Part shown: piece after piece, positions 25,501-36,986 of the stretch
Layout: the number at the start of each line of letters is the position of its first letter
How positions within the stretch are numbered: the stretch's first letter is position 1
DNA from: Platycnemis pennipes
Lineage: Eukaryota; Arthropoda; Insecta; Odonata; Platycnemididae
Assembly (NCBI GenBank): GCA_933228895.1
Contig: OW121848.1
Span: forward strand, 163,138,688 to 163,202,687
Direction of reading: 5' to 3'
Length of the DNA: 64,000 bases
Notes under the pieces: model-generated
Told to the model about the DNA's origin: nothing
Database searches by the model: none
What the model saw: only the letters and a program-made list of their open reading frames with translations
Translations under genes and position numbers: made by a program

Positions 25501-26000
25501 CTGCTTTCCCAAGCGGGAACCTGAGGTGGCCTCTCCAGGATTCTAAATGCCTTCGCCCATCCCTCCGAGCAGTGAGGATCCGATCGACCCCTGTCCTCTG
25601 AAAGTGAAAATACTCCTCCACATGCTCTCACCTCCCTCTTCCTCCCTCTGCCCAACCAGAAGAAAAGGAATAGAGGGAGGACACGATAAGAACGAATGAT
25701 GGAATAAAAAAACGCGTCATAATTGCCTGGATGAACAGGATTCTCGAGTATAAGTCCGGATCGTGCTCCGAAATCTAATATAAAAGTCTTAGGGGGACGT
25801 GATCTCCATTGCGGATGTCGCCATGTTACCGGGCAATATGTCGCTACCCATGGGGCGCCGCAACATCCATGCTGATGCACTCGAAAGGCGATCCTGCGCC
25901 AGGGCGATTTTCATCTCATGGTCACGTGATTACGGCGCCTGGAACTAATTTTCGCGCAATCATTTTTCCCTTGGAAAATCCACGAGTGCCGCAAAACATA
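22559..26000. other. Intergenic, AT-rich with one GC-rich island
   Basis: No gene supported. The part before 24890 is AT-rich with no recognisable element. The GC-rich part is listed separately. Confidence 0.55.
24890..25700. other. GC-rich island with C-run and G-run tracts
   Basis: It contains a C-rich tract near 24955-25010, a G-rich tract near 25078-25150 and several overlapping frames (e.g. 25311-25880 minus, 189 codons) with no domain. The C-rich followed by G-rich order can fold into imperfect hairpins or G-quadruplex. Function unknown. Confidence 0.35.
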
Positions 26001-26475
26001 CCAAATTGTCTCTTTCGGGAGCCGCGGCGTGGAGCTTTGTCGTCCGAGCTTTCGCGTCCATTGCAGGCCGCATCATCAGGGTTAAAACCTAAAGAGAAGT
26101 AACATCTCGGCTATTTATTGAGAGACATGCCCCCCCTCCCTTGGCCTTGTTGGGCATTGTTTCTCGCGTCCCCCTTCTTGCCCCGCTTACGTCATGAGGT
26201 GGTGACTCATCCTGGACCCTCGGTGTTTTAGAGGGCTCTCCCTCGGGTGGCGGACGGAGAATTCTCTTCCATGCGGCACCGAGTTCAATTACGTTAGTTT
26301 ATTAATTAATTAGTCACGATTAAAATTGTTCGGGTTTTATTAGTATCGAGTTTTATATTATTTGTATTGTTTTTCTAATTGCTTAGGTTTTAACCCTGAT
26401 GATGCAGCATGCAATGGACGCGAAAGCTCGGACAACAAAGCTCCACACGCGGCGGCTCCCGAAGGAGACAACTGG
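26001..26475. repeat. 475-bp inverted repeat with hammerhead-like motifs
   Basis: The left arm (26001-26092) and right arm (26383-26475) are imperfect reverse complements of about 92 bases around a 290-base spacer. Reading outward from the spacer, each arm has TTAGGTTTTAACC, then CTGATGA (minus 26079-26073; plus 26397-26403), a presumptive stem II, GAAA, then GCTCGGAC and a shared GCTCC / CGGGAGC-rich block. In the left arm stem II can close with GCG/CGC; in the right arm one pair is lost. The GAAA is followed by GCTCGGAC with no obvious GUC cleavage triplet, so it resembles but does not meet the full hammerhead pattern. The paired ends suggest Penelope-like terminal repeats in inverted orientation, or a foldback element. 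Confidence 0.7.
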
Positions 26476-27075
26476 ATATTCTCCACGCTGCGAAAGCCTA
26501 CGCTCCACAACATACCAAATACTGAAACTGGATTGACTTCGTCCCTACTTGATATAATTATCTAAGCGCATTGAAAAGCTATATTAAAGCAGAATACCTA
26601 TTTCTTTTCAAATTTATTTAGTCAAGTTAAGATCACACGTTTTTATCATACATAAAGGAACTAATATAATATATTTAGTACAATTAAGTATTTCCCACCT
26701 TTGTATATACTTGTAAAATATATTATGTAATACAGAACATTTTCACTTATGTATATATAATACTCTATGTAATTGCTTATTGTCGTGTTAAATGCCGACT
26801 GGTGTACAAGTTTAATTTGTATTGTTTTTCTAAGGTGGCATTGCCACAGAAAATATATAAAATGTATTATTATGTATTATTAATAGAGCAATTCCGCTAT
26901 TTATTCCAGCGGCCACATTTGAGGTCTTTATGACCTTGCAGGAGATATTGCGTAAAATCATTCAAGCGCAGTAGTTAATCACACAAAATTAGACGCACAA
27001 ATGTTACCACGCACTCGTACTTAATTCATATAAATTTAACTGTTGGTTTCAGGCGTAACTTTATGGAACCTATTC
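26476..27075. other. AT-rich, no feature
   Basis: AT-rich sequence between two inverted-repeat structures. Nothing recognisable, apart from the left member (27026-27039) of a 14-base direct repeat flanking the next element. Confidence 0.5.
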
Positions 27076-27120
27076 ATGATTGAAAAAATAACATAACTTT
27101 TTTGTTCCACATAAATTTCC

Positions 27121-27170
27121 TATCAAACGACATAGGTTTCGACTTTCAACGTCATCATCAGGCTTTGACA
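27121..27170 (-). ncRNA. Candidate hammerhead ribozyme
   Basis: On the minus strand: CUGAUGA (27161-27155), one extra U, a 3-bp stem II GAC/GUC with a 7-base loop, GAAA ending at 27137, a 2-bp stem III (AC/GU, CUAU loop), and the cleavage triplet GUC (27131-27129). Bases on either side (GC before CUGAUGA, GUUU after GUC) allow about four pairs of stem I. All invariant core positions seem present. Hammerheads with very short stem III are known from Penelope-like retroelements. The extra U before stem II departs from the strict consensus but recurs in the related motifs in this window. Prediction by eye only. Confidence 0.55.
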
Positions 27171-27182
27171 TAGGTCCAACCT

Positions 27183-27235
27183 GAAGTCAAAACCTTATTA
27201 TGACGTTGGACGTCGATATATGGGTCGTTTGTAAG
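27183..27235 (+). ncRNA. Decayed partner hammerhead-like motif
   Basis: This is the right-arm counterpart of the candidate at 27121-27170. Stem II is better (GACGU/ACGUC, five pairs, UGG loop), and a GUC is kept at 27224-27226. But the core is damaged: CUGAUGA has become CUUAUUA (27194-27200) and GAAAC has become GAUAU. Expected to be inactive. Confidence 0.5.
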
Positions 27236-28479
27236 TAAATTTATGCGAAACGACAAAGTTAAGTTTCATTTTCAATCATATAAATTTAAAGAATTTCAGC
27301 TTGATATTCGTGTTTTTCTATGTGTATTAATTGCATCAGTGATTTTGGCCAAAATATAGGAACAAAAAAATGGTTTCCCGAGAAAAAGATAATCTAAAAG
27401 ATAAAATTTTAATATTTCGTTAAATGTTCAGTAAATCATTTAATAAGAACAACTAATTTAGCGGTACAAAAACAGCAAAAATTTTGAACAATGATCAGTC
27501 AATCACCACGAGATATTAAAACATTCTAACCTAATTCTGTCATCTTGCCCCAAAGCATGAAAATGAAAAAAATTATGTTTATCACAAGATATACAAACCC
27601 GTTACTGCATAAGGAACTGTCAAAGCCTTGGCGGATTTGGAAGTATATTTGCTTCATTCTCGGAGATTTAACCAAATAATCTTTGTCAAAGATAGTAGGC
27701 ATAATGCAAATATTATAGAGTAGCATCACATTTGAGTGCACTGAAAACACCTAATACAATCATAAATGTTTAAAATTTTGATTCCTAGCACATTTTTCTT
27801 TTCACTTCAAGTGGTAGTGGATGTTCATGTAATTATAATAATTATATACAGGTATTGGCAAACCCTTAAATTTGTGTTTACTGTTTTGAACTTAAAAACC
27901 TTACTAAGAAGTACACACTACAGATCATCCAAAGAAGCCAAATCTCTGACTACGTTGAGTAGCTAGTAAGTTTGACGGTGAGAGAAACTCACTCATTCAA
28001 TAGAGATCCTTTTCCTGCGTCTCATGTAGCATTCCAGTAAGATCTGGCTCCAAGAAAACCATAGCTCTGACAAGAATATTTAGGTATAAGGTGATTGCAT
28101 AATTATGCACTAATGATGTAGAAAAAATTATTGAAATATCCGATTCCATTCTGAGTCTACGTGGAAACCAGGAATATAAATGCCATTTGCAATGTTAAAT
28201 GCCTCAACGCATTTGTGTCATCGAATAATTGGCTGGTTTGCAGTAATTCCTGTAAGCAAAACAAGATTAATTCCTGTCCAAGAATACCATAATTTATGTT
28301 TCTAAAGATTGTAAGCTAAAAAATATGAATTACTCAATCTAAACACTCGTACATCATGAGGCGTATCAATAATACTGAAAGGAATGTTTAATATTTATCG
28401 TTTCCGAAACATATTGCTGTACAAGCCATGCTCAGTTCTTCACTGCAAAGTAAATGAATGATGTTCGCACGGATGTCGG

Positions 28480-30520
28480 AATAACAGCCGTTGCCGGACC
28501 TCTGCCAATTACATTCACTGCCGAGGGGGGAGGGGAGTAGCAGGGAATGGGGGGTGGGGGGGAGAGTTAATGGCAGCGACGCTGAAGACGCCGAGAGGAT
28601 TCGCAGGAGCGGCAAAAATGTCGTTAGGAGGGGAGGAGCGGAAGGGAGCGGGAGGGAGGGGGGGCTGTGCAAGGTGCCGTGGCGTGGAGGGGGGAGAAAT
28701 CAGGAGGGGGAGGGGGGAATGTGAGTGGGAGGGAACGAGGGGGTGAGGGGGGGGGAGGGAACGAGGGGAGGGAAGGGCAGAGAGTTTTTTTTGCGAGGGG
28801 GTTGAAGGGAGGGGGGGGGAGGGAAAGGAACAAATTGATGTAACGATATCATGAATGATGCATTATTTTAGAAGTTGGTCCCTGGAAACTTTAGCGTTGA
28901 GCTATGCTCTTGGGTTATGAATTGCCGAGGAAAAGAAAGTCGCTTTGCGGGAGAGTTGGATGCGCTGGTGTTCGTGGAGGGGGTTGCACGGGTCGAGGGA
29001 GTTGGCAGGGGGTGCTGGATGGAGGGAGGGGGCGTAAAAAAGGCCGGCGAGAGGATGAGCCGAGGGCGCAGGACACTGGCTCCCTCTCGACTCGTCGCAC
29101 AGCGCTTCGCTTTTTTTTCTGCTCGCAATAATTATCCACCCCAACTTTCGCGTCGAAAAACAAACACACAAGGAGGGTTGGCTCGAATCAAAACGTAACC
29201 ATAACATGGCGTTATTTGTCTTGATCCGTGCTTAATGCAAAGGCATTCAAAAAGTTGAGCGCGAATGTTTGCTTCCTTTTTTATTACTCCCAGCTCCTCC
29301 TCTTCTTTTTTTATTTCGACATTTCGAACAAAAAGAGCACTTGTTTTCGGAATAATACTTACTGCACGGAAATGAAACGAGAAGCAAAAAAAACCGTCCC
29401 TTGTAGCCATTAAAACAAAGGCGTTCCCTTTCCCCTTCCGTGTTAACCCTAGAAAACTACGTCCGCGCGGAGGGTGACGAGTAATATAGAGAATTTCAAT
29501 CACAATTTTGCTGTGAGTAAATAAATAGCCCGACTTGTTTGCGTTGCCCAGCAGCATCAAAACATTGCTCTCGCGAGGGATCGAAAGCGCTCCGTGAATT
29601 TGAATTTCCTCCCCTCGCCGACAATTGCGATTCGCAGCGTGTCATCCACCTCCAAATGATAAAAAAATCGCGAAATTGAAACAAATTAAAGGAGACTATT
29701 CCGCAGAGGGAGCTTATGGCACAAAAACAACAAAAGAGAGAGAGTAGTCCCGCTCTCACACACTGGCGACCAAACACAAGCGACGGCCAGACGCACGTCC
29801 GCCCACTGCGAATGCGGATCCGTCATTATCACTTCCATGAATTGAATTACGCGAAGCGCGACGTGAGGTGGTGTGCATTACTCCGGGTTGGGAAGGGAGG
29901 GAGAGGGTGACGAAGAAGAAGAGACGGAAAATAATAATCCTCGCCGTGCTCAGGCGAACGTCATTACCGCCTCGGGTCGCAAACCGCGGCCTCTGACGAC
30001 GAAAAACGCCCGTTTCTCCACGGATTCGTCTCCCGCGAACTAATTTTCGGGTTTTACTCGCCCACCGCATTCCTATTGGCGCCCCTTCCCATCATGCCTC
30101 TCCTCCTTACGTCAGACTCGCCCACCGGAGGAGGGGACTTTGGTTTCGGCAGTTCCCCCGAATAGTTTTCAGACGGTGCCAAATTATGCAATTACACTTC
30201 GCAGCACTTCGGGGCGCGTTCTTCTCTTTTCCGAGCGCATTGTTCCCCGGGCGGCGGGGCCGCGAGTACAGGAGATGGATGAAAGAAGTGGGCGGAGGGG
30301 GAAGGAAAAGGCAGGCGCCCTGATTCGAGGCGCCGATTGAAAAGGCGCGGCCGCCGTGGTTGGCGGAAGAATGAGCGAGAGGTGCATTCTGGGTAGGGAG
30401 GGAAGGGGTGAAAAGCGAGGAGCGGAATGAATGCGAATGATGTGACACAGCGCAGCTCCCTTCGCTGAAAGAGGTGCGAATCCCGGCGAGGAAATTAGCT
30501 GGGATTCGGAGAACGGAAAA
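28480..30520. other. Largest GC-rich, CpG-containing block
   Basis: The first part (28500-28830) is a G-rich polypurine tract with G runs of up to 9-10. From 28930 to 30520 the sequence is balanced GC-rich with frequent CpG, for example around 29770-29860, 29940-30020 and 30200-30380, plus short palindromes such as GCGGCCGC-like DNA near 30346. Many overlapping open frames are found on both strands, none with a known domain. This is the best candidate in the window for a promoter or first-exon island, but there is no direct exon evidence. Confidence 0.35.
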
Positions 30521-33359
30521 AAGATAATTCTGTCAGCGATTCATTTTGGTTCATATTTTCCCCGGTGACTTTTACAAGCAAACTGAGGCTTTAGAAAGTA
30601 TTGAGTGTGTACAATGCATATATGAGCAGATGTTACTCAACGCCATGCATACAATCCCTAGCAATGTATGAGAATTTGCAGGGAGCATTTGTGAGGGGAT
30701 GTGGCTTTGCATGATAGAATGAAGCTGAATCAAGTAAGGGAGAATTATGCCATTTTTTATAAATTTGAGAGAAATGTATGCGGCGATGAATTTGGTGCAA
30801 AGGCTTCAGATATCAATGCGTGCATTCCTCTGCGTGCTAGTAGCATAATATGTCAGACTGAGAGAGCATGGGATTTGCAGATGATACGGGATTATTTCTA
30901 GGATAAAGAGAGAAATGAATTTAGAGATAAAAATATTCCAAGCAAAAGCAGCTTTAAAAGGAGTGTTTTCAGGTAATATCATGGAAATGTTAAGAGAATA
31001 TAAAAAATATTTATGACTCTATATGCTTATTCACCTTTTGGGCCACATACATATCTATTACGGAATGTGTAGATTATGAAACAGAGAAATTTGTAAAATG
31101 GAAGGGAATCAAAGTAGGTTATTCCGTAGTTTAATATTTATCAGGAAAAAGTAGGTGAAATGGTCGTTTATTTAATGTATAAGAACAGAGAATATGCTTG
31201 AATAAGAACATGAATAAGGAAATTCTTGAGAGGTGTGATAGGATTATTTTAGGAATATTAGGATACTTAGTGGAAATTAAGATACTATGGTTGAAAATTA
31301 CCCTGGACGTTCCGCTTAGGGGATTAATCAAAGGCATGATGAATTTTAGTTTGTTCGTAGTAAGATAACAGTCGATAGTAGAAAAAGTAAAATTGGTAAC
31401 TGGTACATGAGCAGAGGTATTCATGGTCATGACTCTTCACAGGCATCAAGATTATTTTCATATGATGTGCGCTTTAGGAGTGTTTATACCTGCTTCTATG
31501 CATTCAATCTCCGACGTTGCATTTATGTTGGAGGCAAAAAGAGGAATGGAACAGGTGTTTGAAGTAAATGCATTCTAAAATTGATTTGCGTTTCTACAGT
31601 TCACTTAACACCAGGCATACAATTTACTTCACTTAATGTTTTCCCTGATAATGAACCAAAACACGTTGTGCACAAGCCTTAATACATTTTACGTACAAAA
31701 GTCCTATGCTTTTAGCAGACTAGTTTACCATTCCTCATAATTGAACCTTACCGCGTATCTCATGTTGCATAAATAAAGTAATTCCGTGCGTATGCATCGG
31801 TTTCAGTTATTTGCTCTCCTCACACAACCACATTCCATTTTGGCGCGAATATCGCTGCGATTAAACCTGATCCGTTTAGCGCCATAAGCGACTTCATTTG
31901 CGCGACTAGTGCCGGCGAATGAGTGAAGGAGGCAGCAGCGGCAGGGGCCTAGATAATGAAGCGGTGGCGACGATGAAGGACGGTTTGACTTAAAAGAGTC
32001 AGATTAGAGACAGGAGGGCGACGAAGGTGGATTCCGGAGTGAATTAGGGAACGTGCCGTGGACCTTTCCCTTAATAGGCTTCCTCGCCTTGAGTTGAGGG
32101 CCCACTCAGCTACGATTCATTTTTCTGCAACTGTTCGCCCGTTGACGGGAAAGCGATGCTGAGGAAAATCAACTCAATAAGAAGAGGAGTGAATTTTTGG
32201 CAAAGGAAAAAGAAAAGGAATAAAGGAGCGAGCAAATAAATAATTGGAAATTTTCCCATTTTCGTCCAAGGAAAAAGATGCAAGCTGGAAGAGTAATTTT
32301 TATGGACTGTCGCAGAAGATATACTTCTGACCTCTCATTATTTCCCTCTACCCTAGATAAAGAGGGCAAGATTAGGGAAATAAATTCCTCAGAAGATGGA
32401 TTTAAGATGCTCATTTTTCCACAGAGGGTACGTGAACAGAATGAAACGGAGTCCCGGATTGAGATAAGGACTGGACAAGAAATGAATCAAGGGCGGTAAT
32501 AGGCGTTAGTCTTTTTTTTTGGGCCGATCACTCTGTCCTATTTGCTCATGATTGCAACTGCCTAATGTTCTAAGACCACGAGCGGCATATGACATACGGG
32601 GATAAGATGAGATCACGATTAACCCCCGTTCATTCCACTCACTGGCAATAACCACTGATCCCGATGATATTTCCAGGGACATGTTTAATTTTAACTACCG
32701 CTTTATATAATCTTCTGCCTTCGGTTTCAGTATCTCCATTTTCAAGCTGACAATTTTAGATGGACATATATTACAAACGCGTATATATTTATTCAGATTT
32801 TCAGCAAAAGATGACATCAGCAGTAAAAAGTGTGCAACATGTTGCAATAAGAGCTTGCTATAACCAATCAAAAATCATTAATGTTAAATTCTTGGCACAT
32901 TTACGTGAAATCTATTGAATGAGAAGGTCCTCTCAGTTATCTTGCAAAATGCAAATGAATTCCTGCTTTTCTTTCCAACCATAACGTTAGTCATTTTCAT
33001 CTTCTGAAAGCACAAAGTATGTACCTGCGCTAAAATCCAATTACAAAGAAATTTGAAGGCAGGCTCGCCCGATTGATTGGGCAAATAATTTTAATGGATG
33101 TTCACGAAAACCTTCAAATTCCTTCATGACCGATGCCTTATCTAACTCACGAATATCGACTTTCTCCATCTTTCACACACTGCTCTCAGTGCGAGATGCC
33201 TGATTTCTTCCTACGCGTTTGCATGCTTCATCCGCTGACGACGCTGAATTCCAGCCCACTCCAGGGCTGTGCGAATCTGTAAAACAGGGGATGAGAACAG
33301 CGAGAGGGCTGAGAACAGGCACATATAGGCGCAGGACACATGGACGACACCATTTCGAG

Positions 33360-33880
33360 ACGACATTGCGTGGAGACCCAGGGAGAAAGAGGTGGTGGAT
33401 GAGAGGGGGACGTGGGGGTGGGGGTGGGGAGGGGGATGGAGATGGAGAGGGGGGTTGGGTGGGGGGAGTGAGAACGTGAGGGAGAAGGTGTCCGGTAGCC
33501 GGAGGGTTGAGGAGTCTGGTGAGATAAAAGGGATATTGTGGCAGAAAATGGGGAAGAGAGGAGGGATGGAGAGGGAGAGGATGCTAACGCAGGAGAGAAA
33601 GACGGTGGGTGGGGAGCGAAATGAAAGAGATGTGAGGAAGTGTGAAGCCATAAAGAACATTCCCTGCCGAGGAGACAAGGGTGGGAAAAAGAATGCGGGA
33701 GAATAAATTCGGCGAGGAGGTGAGGGAGGGATGGAGGGCGGTGGGGTGGGCTCTACGTGCGAAAGGAGCGACGAGACATTGTAGGGGGAGGGGGCGGAAA
33801 TGAAGTCAAAATGATGGGAAATAAAATGACGATTCAAGGTGCCAGGGAAAAGGGTGAAATGCAAAAAAGGGACCATTTTT
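33360..33880. repeat. G-rich polypurine tract
   Basis: The + strand is dominated by GGG/GA/GT runs, densest at 33390-33475, with GGGGGTGGGG-like segments that fit G-quadruplex or triplex-forming sequence. The longest frame in the window region (minus 33211-33876, 221 codons) is its pyrimidine-strand reading: proline/serine-rich, no domain. Confidence 0.5.
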
Positions 33881-34959
33881 CATTTAGAGGCAATTTGGAT
33901 GCGTGAAAAAGACTTGGCATTTCCAGGGGGTGAGGAAAATAGAAAAAGATGGTTGATACCCGTGATATGCATTCCATTAGCTGGAAACGTATAATATCAC
34001 GAGGAAATGCCTCAGAAAAGATTGCGTGAAATTTTCCGGCAATAAGTTCTCCTCCCCCAATTGGATTGCGACTGATACAGGAGAGTTGTATAAATTATCG
34101 CCATTAGGTTGCATCATTCATTCTAAAACCGTTTGCTTCTCCAATCTCAATGTCTGAGGGAGAATTACACACCCCCGAGACAGTTACATGGATGGAATAT
34201 GATTAGGGGCGGAATGAAGTATGGCCGAGATAAAATGTTGAATGGATTACGATATCTCATGAATTAGTATTAACCAGAGAGAAATTATTCCCCACACATT
34301 TGTACAAACAACCTTTATTTCAACTTTCAACAGCCTATATTAACTTCCAACTAGTATTACCTATGAATAACATTAATCTTAACCCGGTAACGCCTGGAAA
34401 AAATTTTTTCTCGGAATTCAGTGAAAAACTAATATTTCAATTAACATCATTTTCTGAGATATAATGCGTAAATTTTATTCTTAAAACATTGGTAGTTATG
34501 GAGATACAGCCTGGTACCAAATGGTACCGCTAGGCGCTTGAGGGTATAAAATGTAACCGATTTGGAGAATCTCCTGAAATTGAACTTTAGCTGTCGAAAA
34601 TGCTTAGTATATTATATTTTAACATCCGAATATTAATTTTTAACATATTATGTCCTTGAAATACCATGAAAAATGCAAACAATTTATTACCAACGTAATA
34701 ATAATTTAAAATATAAATTTTCCCAAGGTGAATGAAAGTTCATTTCAAGGCTTGCATAAATCACTGCCAGAAATGGAATGATGCAAAAAAACAATACATA
34801 ATTCTACGTTACATTTCAAACATTCTGTTCATGTCCTACTGGTGCAGTTTTCATTTTTCAATTTTCAACATTCGCCGCAGGGGAGTGGATTTCACGAGAT
34901 AGTTGTACCCATCGTACCTTACTTCATCAGAGACACTGAAAAGAAAATCGACCGATAGC

Positions 34960-36300
34960 AATCAAATGCAATCTATTGAAAATAATATGCTATCTGATGA
35001 TGAGTTTACTAACATCATTCCGGTTTCACGTCTTCAAGATGCAGATGTACGTCCCACAGATTTTGCGGGATACTTGAATCTTTCCAGGTATGTCTGCACA
35101 ACTCCCCGACGGAACTCTAGTAGGATTATACCTCTTCCTGACTTCCTCATCAACAACCATGCATTGTGCATCATTGCATCTAGTCTCCGCGTAAAAATTA
35201 TCCACCACCATTTCTTTTCCCTAACACCTACACAAAAAAGGGATATATTCCAGTCCATTCGATCGGCGACCCCTCTAAATGCATTATATTTCCCAAAAAT
35301 ATCGGGTCGTGGCACAAGGATTCTCTTTTTCTCCCTTTTAGAGAATCTGCCCACACCAGATAATGGATTTATATCGTGAGATGATGATATAGCTGATACA
35401 ACTTCATTTTTCACCTACTTCACTGCAGTTATGTTGTCTTTCACGCATCTTCTAGCTTCAAAAGATTCTCGTTTCATCGTAGCCAATTTCTTGTTGGACT
35501 TCAGAGGACAGTCTATAGGTATTCTACTTTCTCTCACTGTGCCAGTTGCACCATATTTCCTTTAGCGGAGATATTTCACTAAGCTGTTACTTGTATAATA
35601 ATTATCAAAATAGAACCGGTAAGGTGATTCTTTCTTTTGTAGTTCATCTAACATTCCTATCAGAGATGCTGCTGCCTATCCAAATTATTTTTCGTAAATT
35701 TACACTTTCCTCTGGTTATTCCCTTAGAATACGTCGAAATTTGGCAGGTAGCCTACTGGGCTATTGAGACACCAAACCTTATAGCCAAATCTTATTGGCT
35801 TACCCCGGATAAATTGCTTACATTCGTGTCTCCAAAAATATAATACCATTGACTCACCGAAACTCAAGCACTGATCCTCATTGAAATTCTAGCCAAATTT
35901 ATTCTTCAGTATGTCCATAAGAGTGCGCATTTTCCACATTTCATCCTAGGTTTTACAGCAGTATTATCACAACCATAAATTAATCTATTTATCAGTAAGG
36001 ATCTGTCTCACCTCATTGAATTACACACAATCTCATTTCTCATGTCGTGTGCTCCTTCCACGAAGGAAAAGAACAGCAAGAAACACTCACTTCTTCAGGT
36101 GTTATATTTGGATTAGTACATTTGCCGAACAGGGCATACTTATTCGATTCCAGCACTAGGTGAGAAATAACTTCGTCAAAAAACAGTTCAAAAACTGTTG
36201 TAGGGGACATTTCACGAAACGAGGAGTAATCAGGATTATGGAAAATCGTGTCACGTACAGTAATTTCTTTATCAACCCAAATGATCAATTTCTCACGTAT
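34960..36300 (-). pseudogene. Broken piggyBac-type transposase
   Basis: Minus-strand reading: the 36288-36040 frame gives SPTTVFELFFDEVISHLVLE and ESNKYALFGKC, the N-terminal part of the piggyBac core. Around 35920-35730 the segments [47 protein letters not shown] and GYLPNFDVF follow; in active relatives the first of these has an acidic DES/DEQ at FGES, so the first catalytic aspartate is glycine here. The 35414-35034 frame holds VPRPDIFGKYN, GVADRMDWNISLFCVG and REKKWWWIIFTRRLDAMMHNAWLLMRK split across pieces, the C-terminal catalytic region. Stops and shifts lie between all blocks. It is dead, and the C-terminal zinc region is not clear. Confidence 0.9.
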
Positions 36301-36437
36301 TTGAGGTCTCTTGCGTGATTTACGGCTCAGACCAGGTTCACCACATGCGGACTACTATTGCGATCTACGAACATTTTCGAGGTGTACATACAATAAACTC
36401 ACGCTATAATCATGTATCAATAAAAATGAACATTTAA

Positions 36438-36461
36438 AATAATAATAATAATAATAATAAT
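36438..36461 (+). repeat. (AAT)8 microsatellite
   Basis: Eight consecutive AAT units inside the right part of the piggyBac-type element. Frames crossing it read as isoleucine or tyrosine runs. Confidence 0.9.
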
Positions 36462-36986
36462 ATAAATAAGAGCATTGATAAAAAGTGTTAAAAACATAAT
36501 ATCGCAAAAGAATCGGGTGGAAATACAAACGCGGAAGGAATTCGCTCCCCGCATGAAAATAGCATGGGAAGCGCCTAGCGGTACCATATGGTACCACAGA
36601 TATATTAGGCATTGTAACTTCTCTATGAATACATCTAAATCCAAACAATCTACTCTAGCTCATAGCTACATGTAATAAGATTTAATATTACTTGAAAAAC
36701 TCGCATAGATAAGGAGAGGAATAGAAAAATAAAATAAAATCGGAATGAGTGCACGAAAAAAATCGTTTTTTGGCGATCATTGAAAATTCTCCTATTTCAA
36801 ACATCTGTATGTGCGTTAATTATGGTTCAGTAAAAGCGAAATCTTCGGAATCATATGCTTCAACATATGTAAATTGATGCGAAGTTAAAAAAATTGGAAG
36901 GAATTTAAACAAATATGAATAAAATTAACTTAAGGAATGCACTACCGAATGGTACCAAACGGTACCGCTAGGCGTTAACGGGTTAA

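Larger units (their letters stand above)
27076..27279. repeat. 204-bp inverted repeat, Penelope-like termini head to head
   Basis: The arms 27076-27177 and 27178-27279 are near reverse complements centred at about 27178, from ATGATTGAAAA at one end to the matching TTTTCAATCAT at the other. Each arm carries a hammerhead-like core (listed separately). A 14-base direct repeat, TCATATAAATTTAA, flanks the structure at 27026-27039 and 27276-27289 (overlapping the arm end by a few bases) and could be a target duplication. No coding sequence is included. Confidence 0.75.
27290..34378. other. Intergenic, two GC-rich blocks, no supported gene
   Basis: AT-rich at 27290-28480 and 30530-33360, with GC-rich or polypurine parts listed separately. 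Short frames (for example 35-100 codons) carry no recognisable domains. I see no transposon remnants. Confidence 0.5.
34379..36986. mobile_element. Full-length, inactive piggyBac-type transposon
   Basis: TTAA is found at both ends (34379-34382 and 36983-36986), the piggyBac target duplication. Inside it are inverted termini: left CCCGGTAACGCCTGG, right read inward CCCGTTAACGCCTAGC. The element between the TTAAs is 2600 bp. Three copies of a GGTACC-N4-6-GGTACCGCTAGGCG motif lie near the ends, at 34513-34540, 36565-36597 (inverted) and 36949-36975; these subterminal palindromic repeats are plausible transposase binding sites. The transposase frame is on the minus strand and is broken. Confidence 0.93.

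Noticed and set aside
25311..25880. 189-codon minus-strand frame as a gene
   Set aside because: Same GC-island effect; an overlapping frame exists on the other strand and no domain is visible.
33211..33876. 221-codon minus-strand frame as a gene
   Set aside because: Pro/Ser/Phe low complexity from a polypurine tract, no domain, no splice or start context.
34903..35379. 158-codon plus-strand frame as a gene
   Set aside because: It is the antisense shadow of the piggyBac-type transposase C-terminal region.
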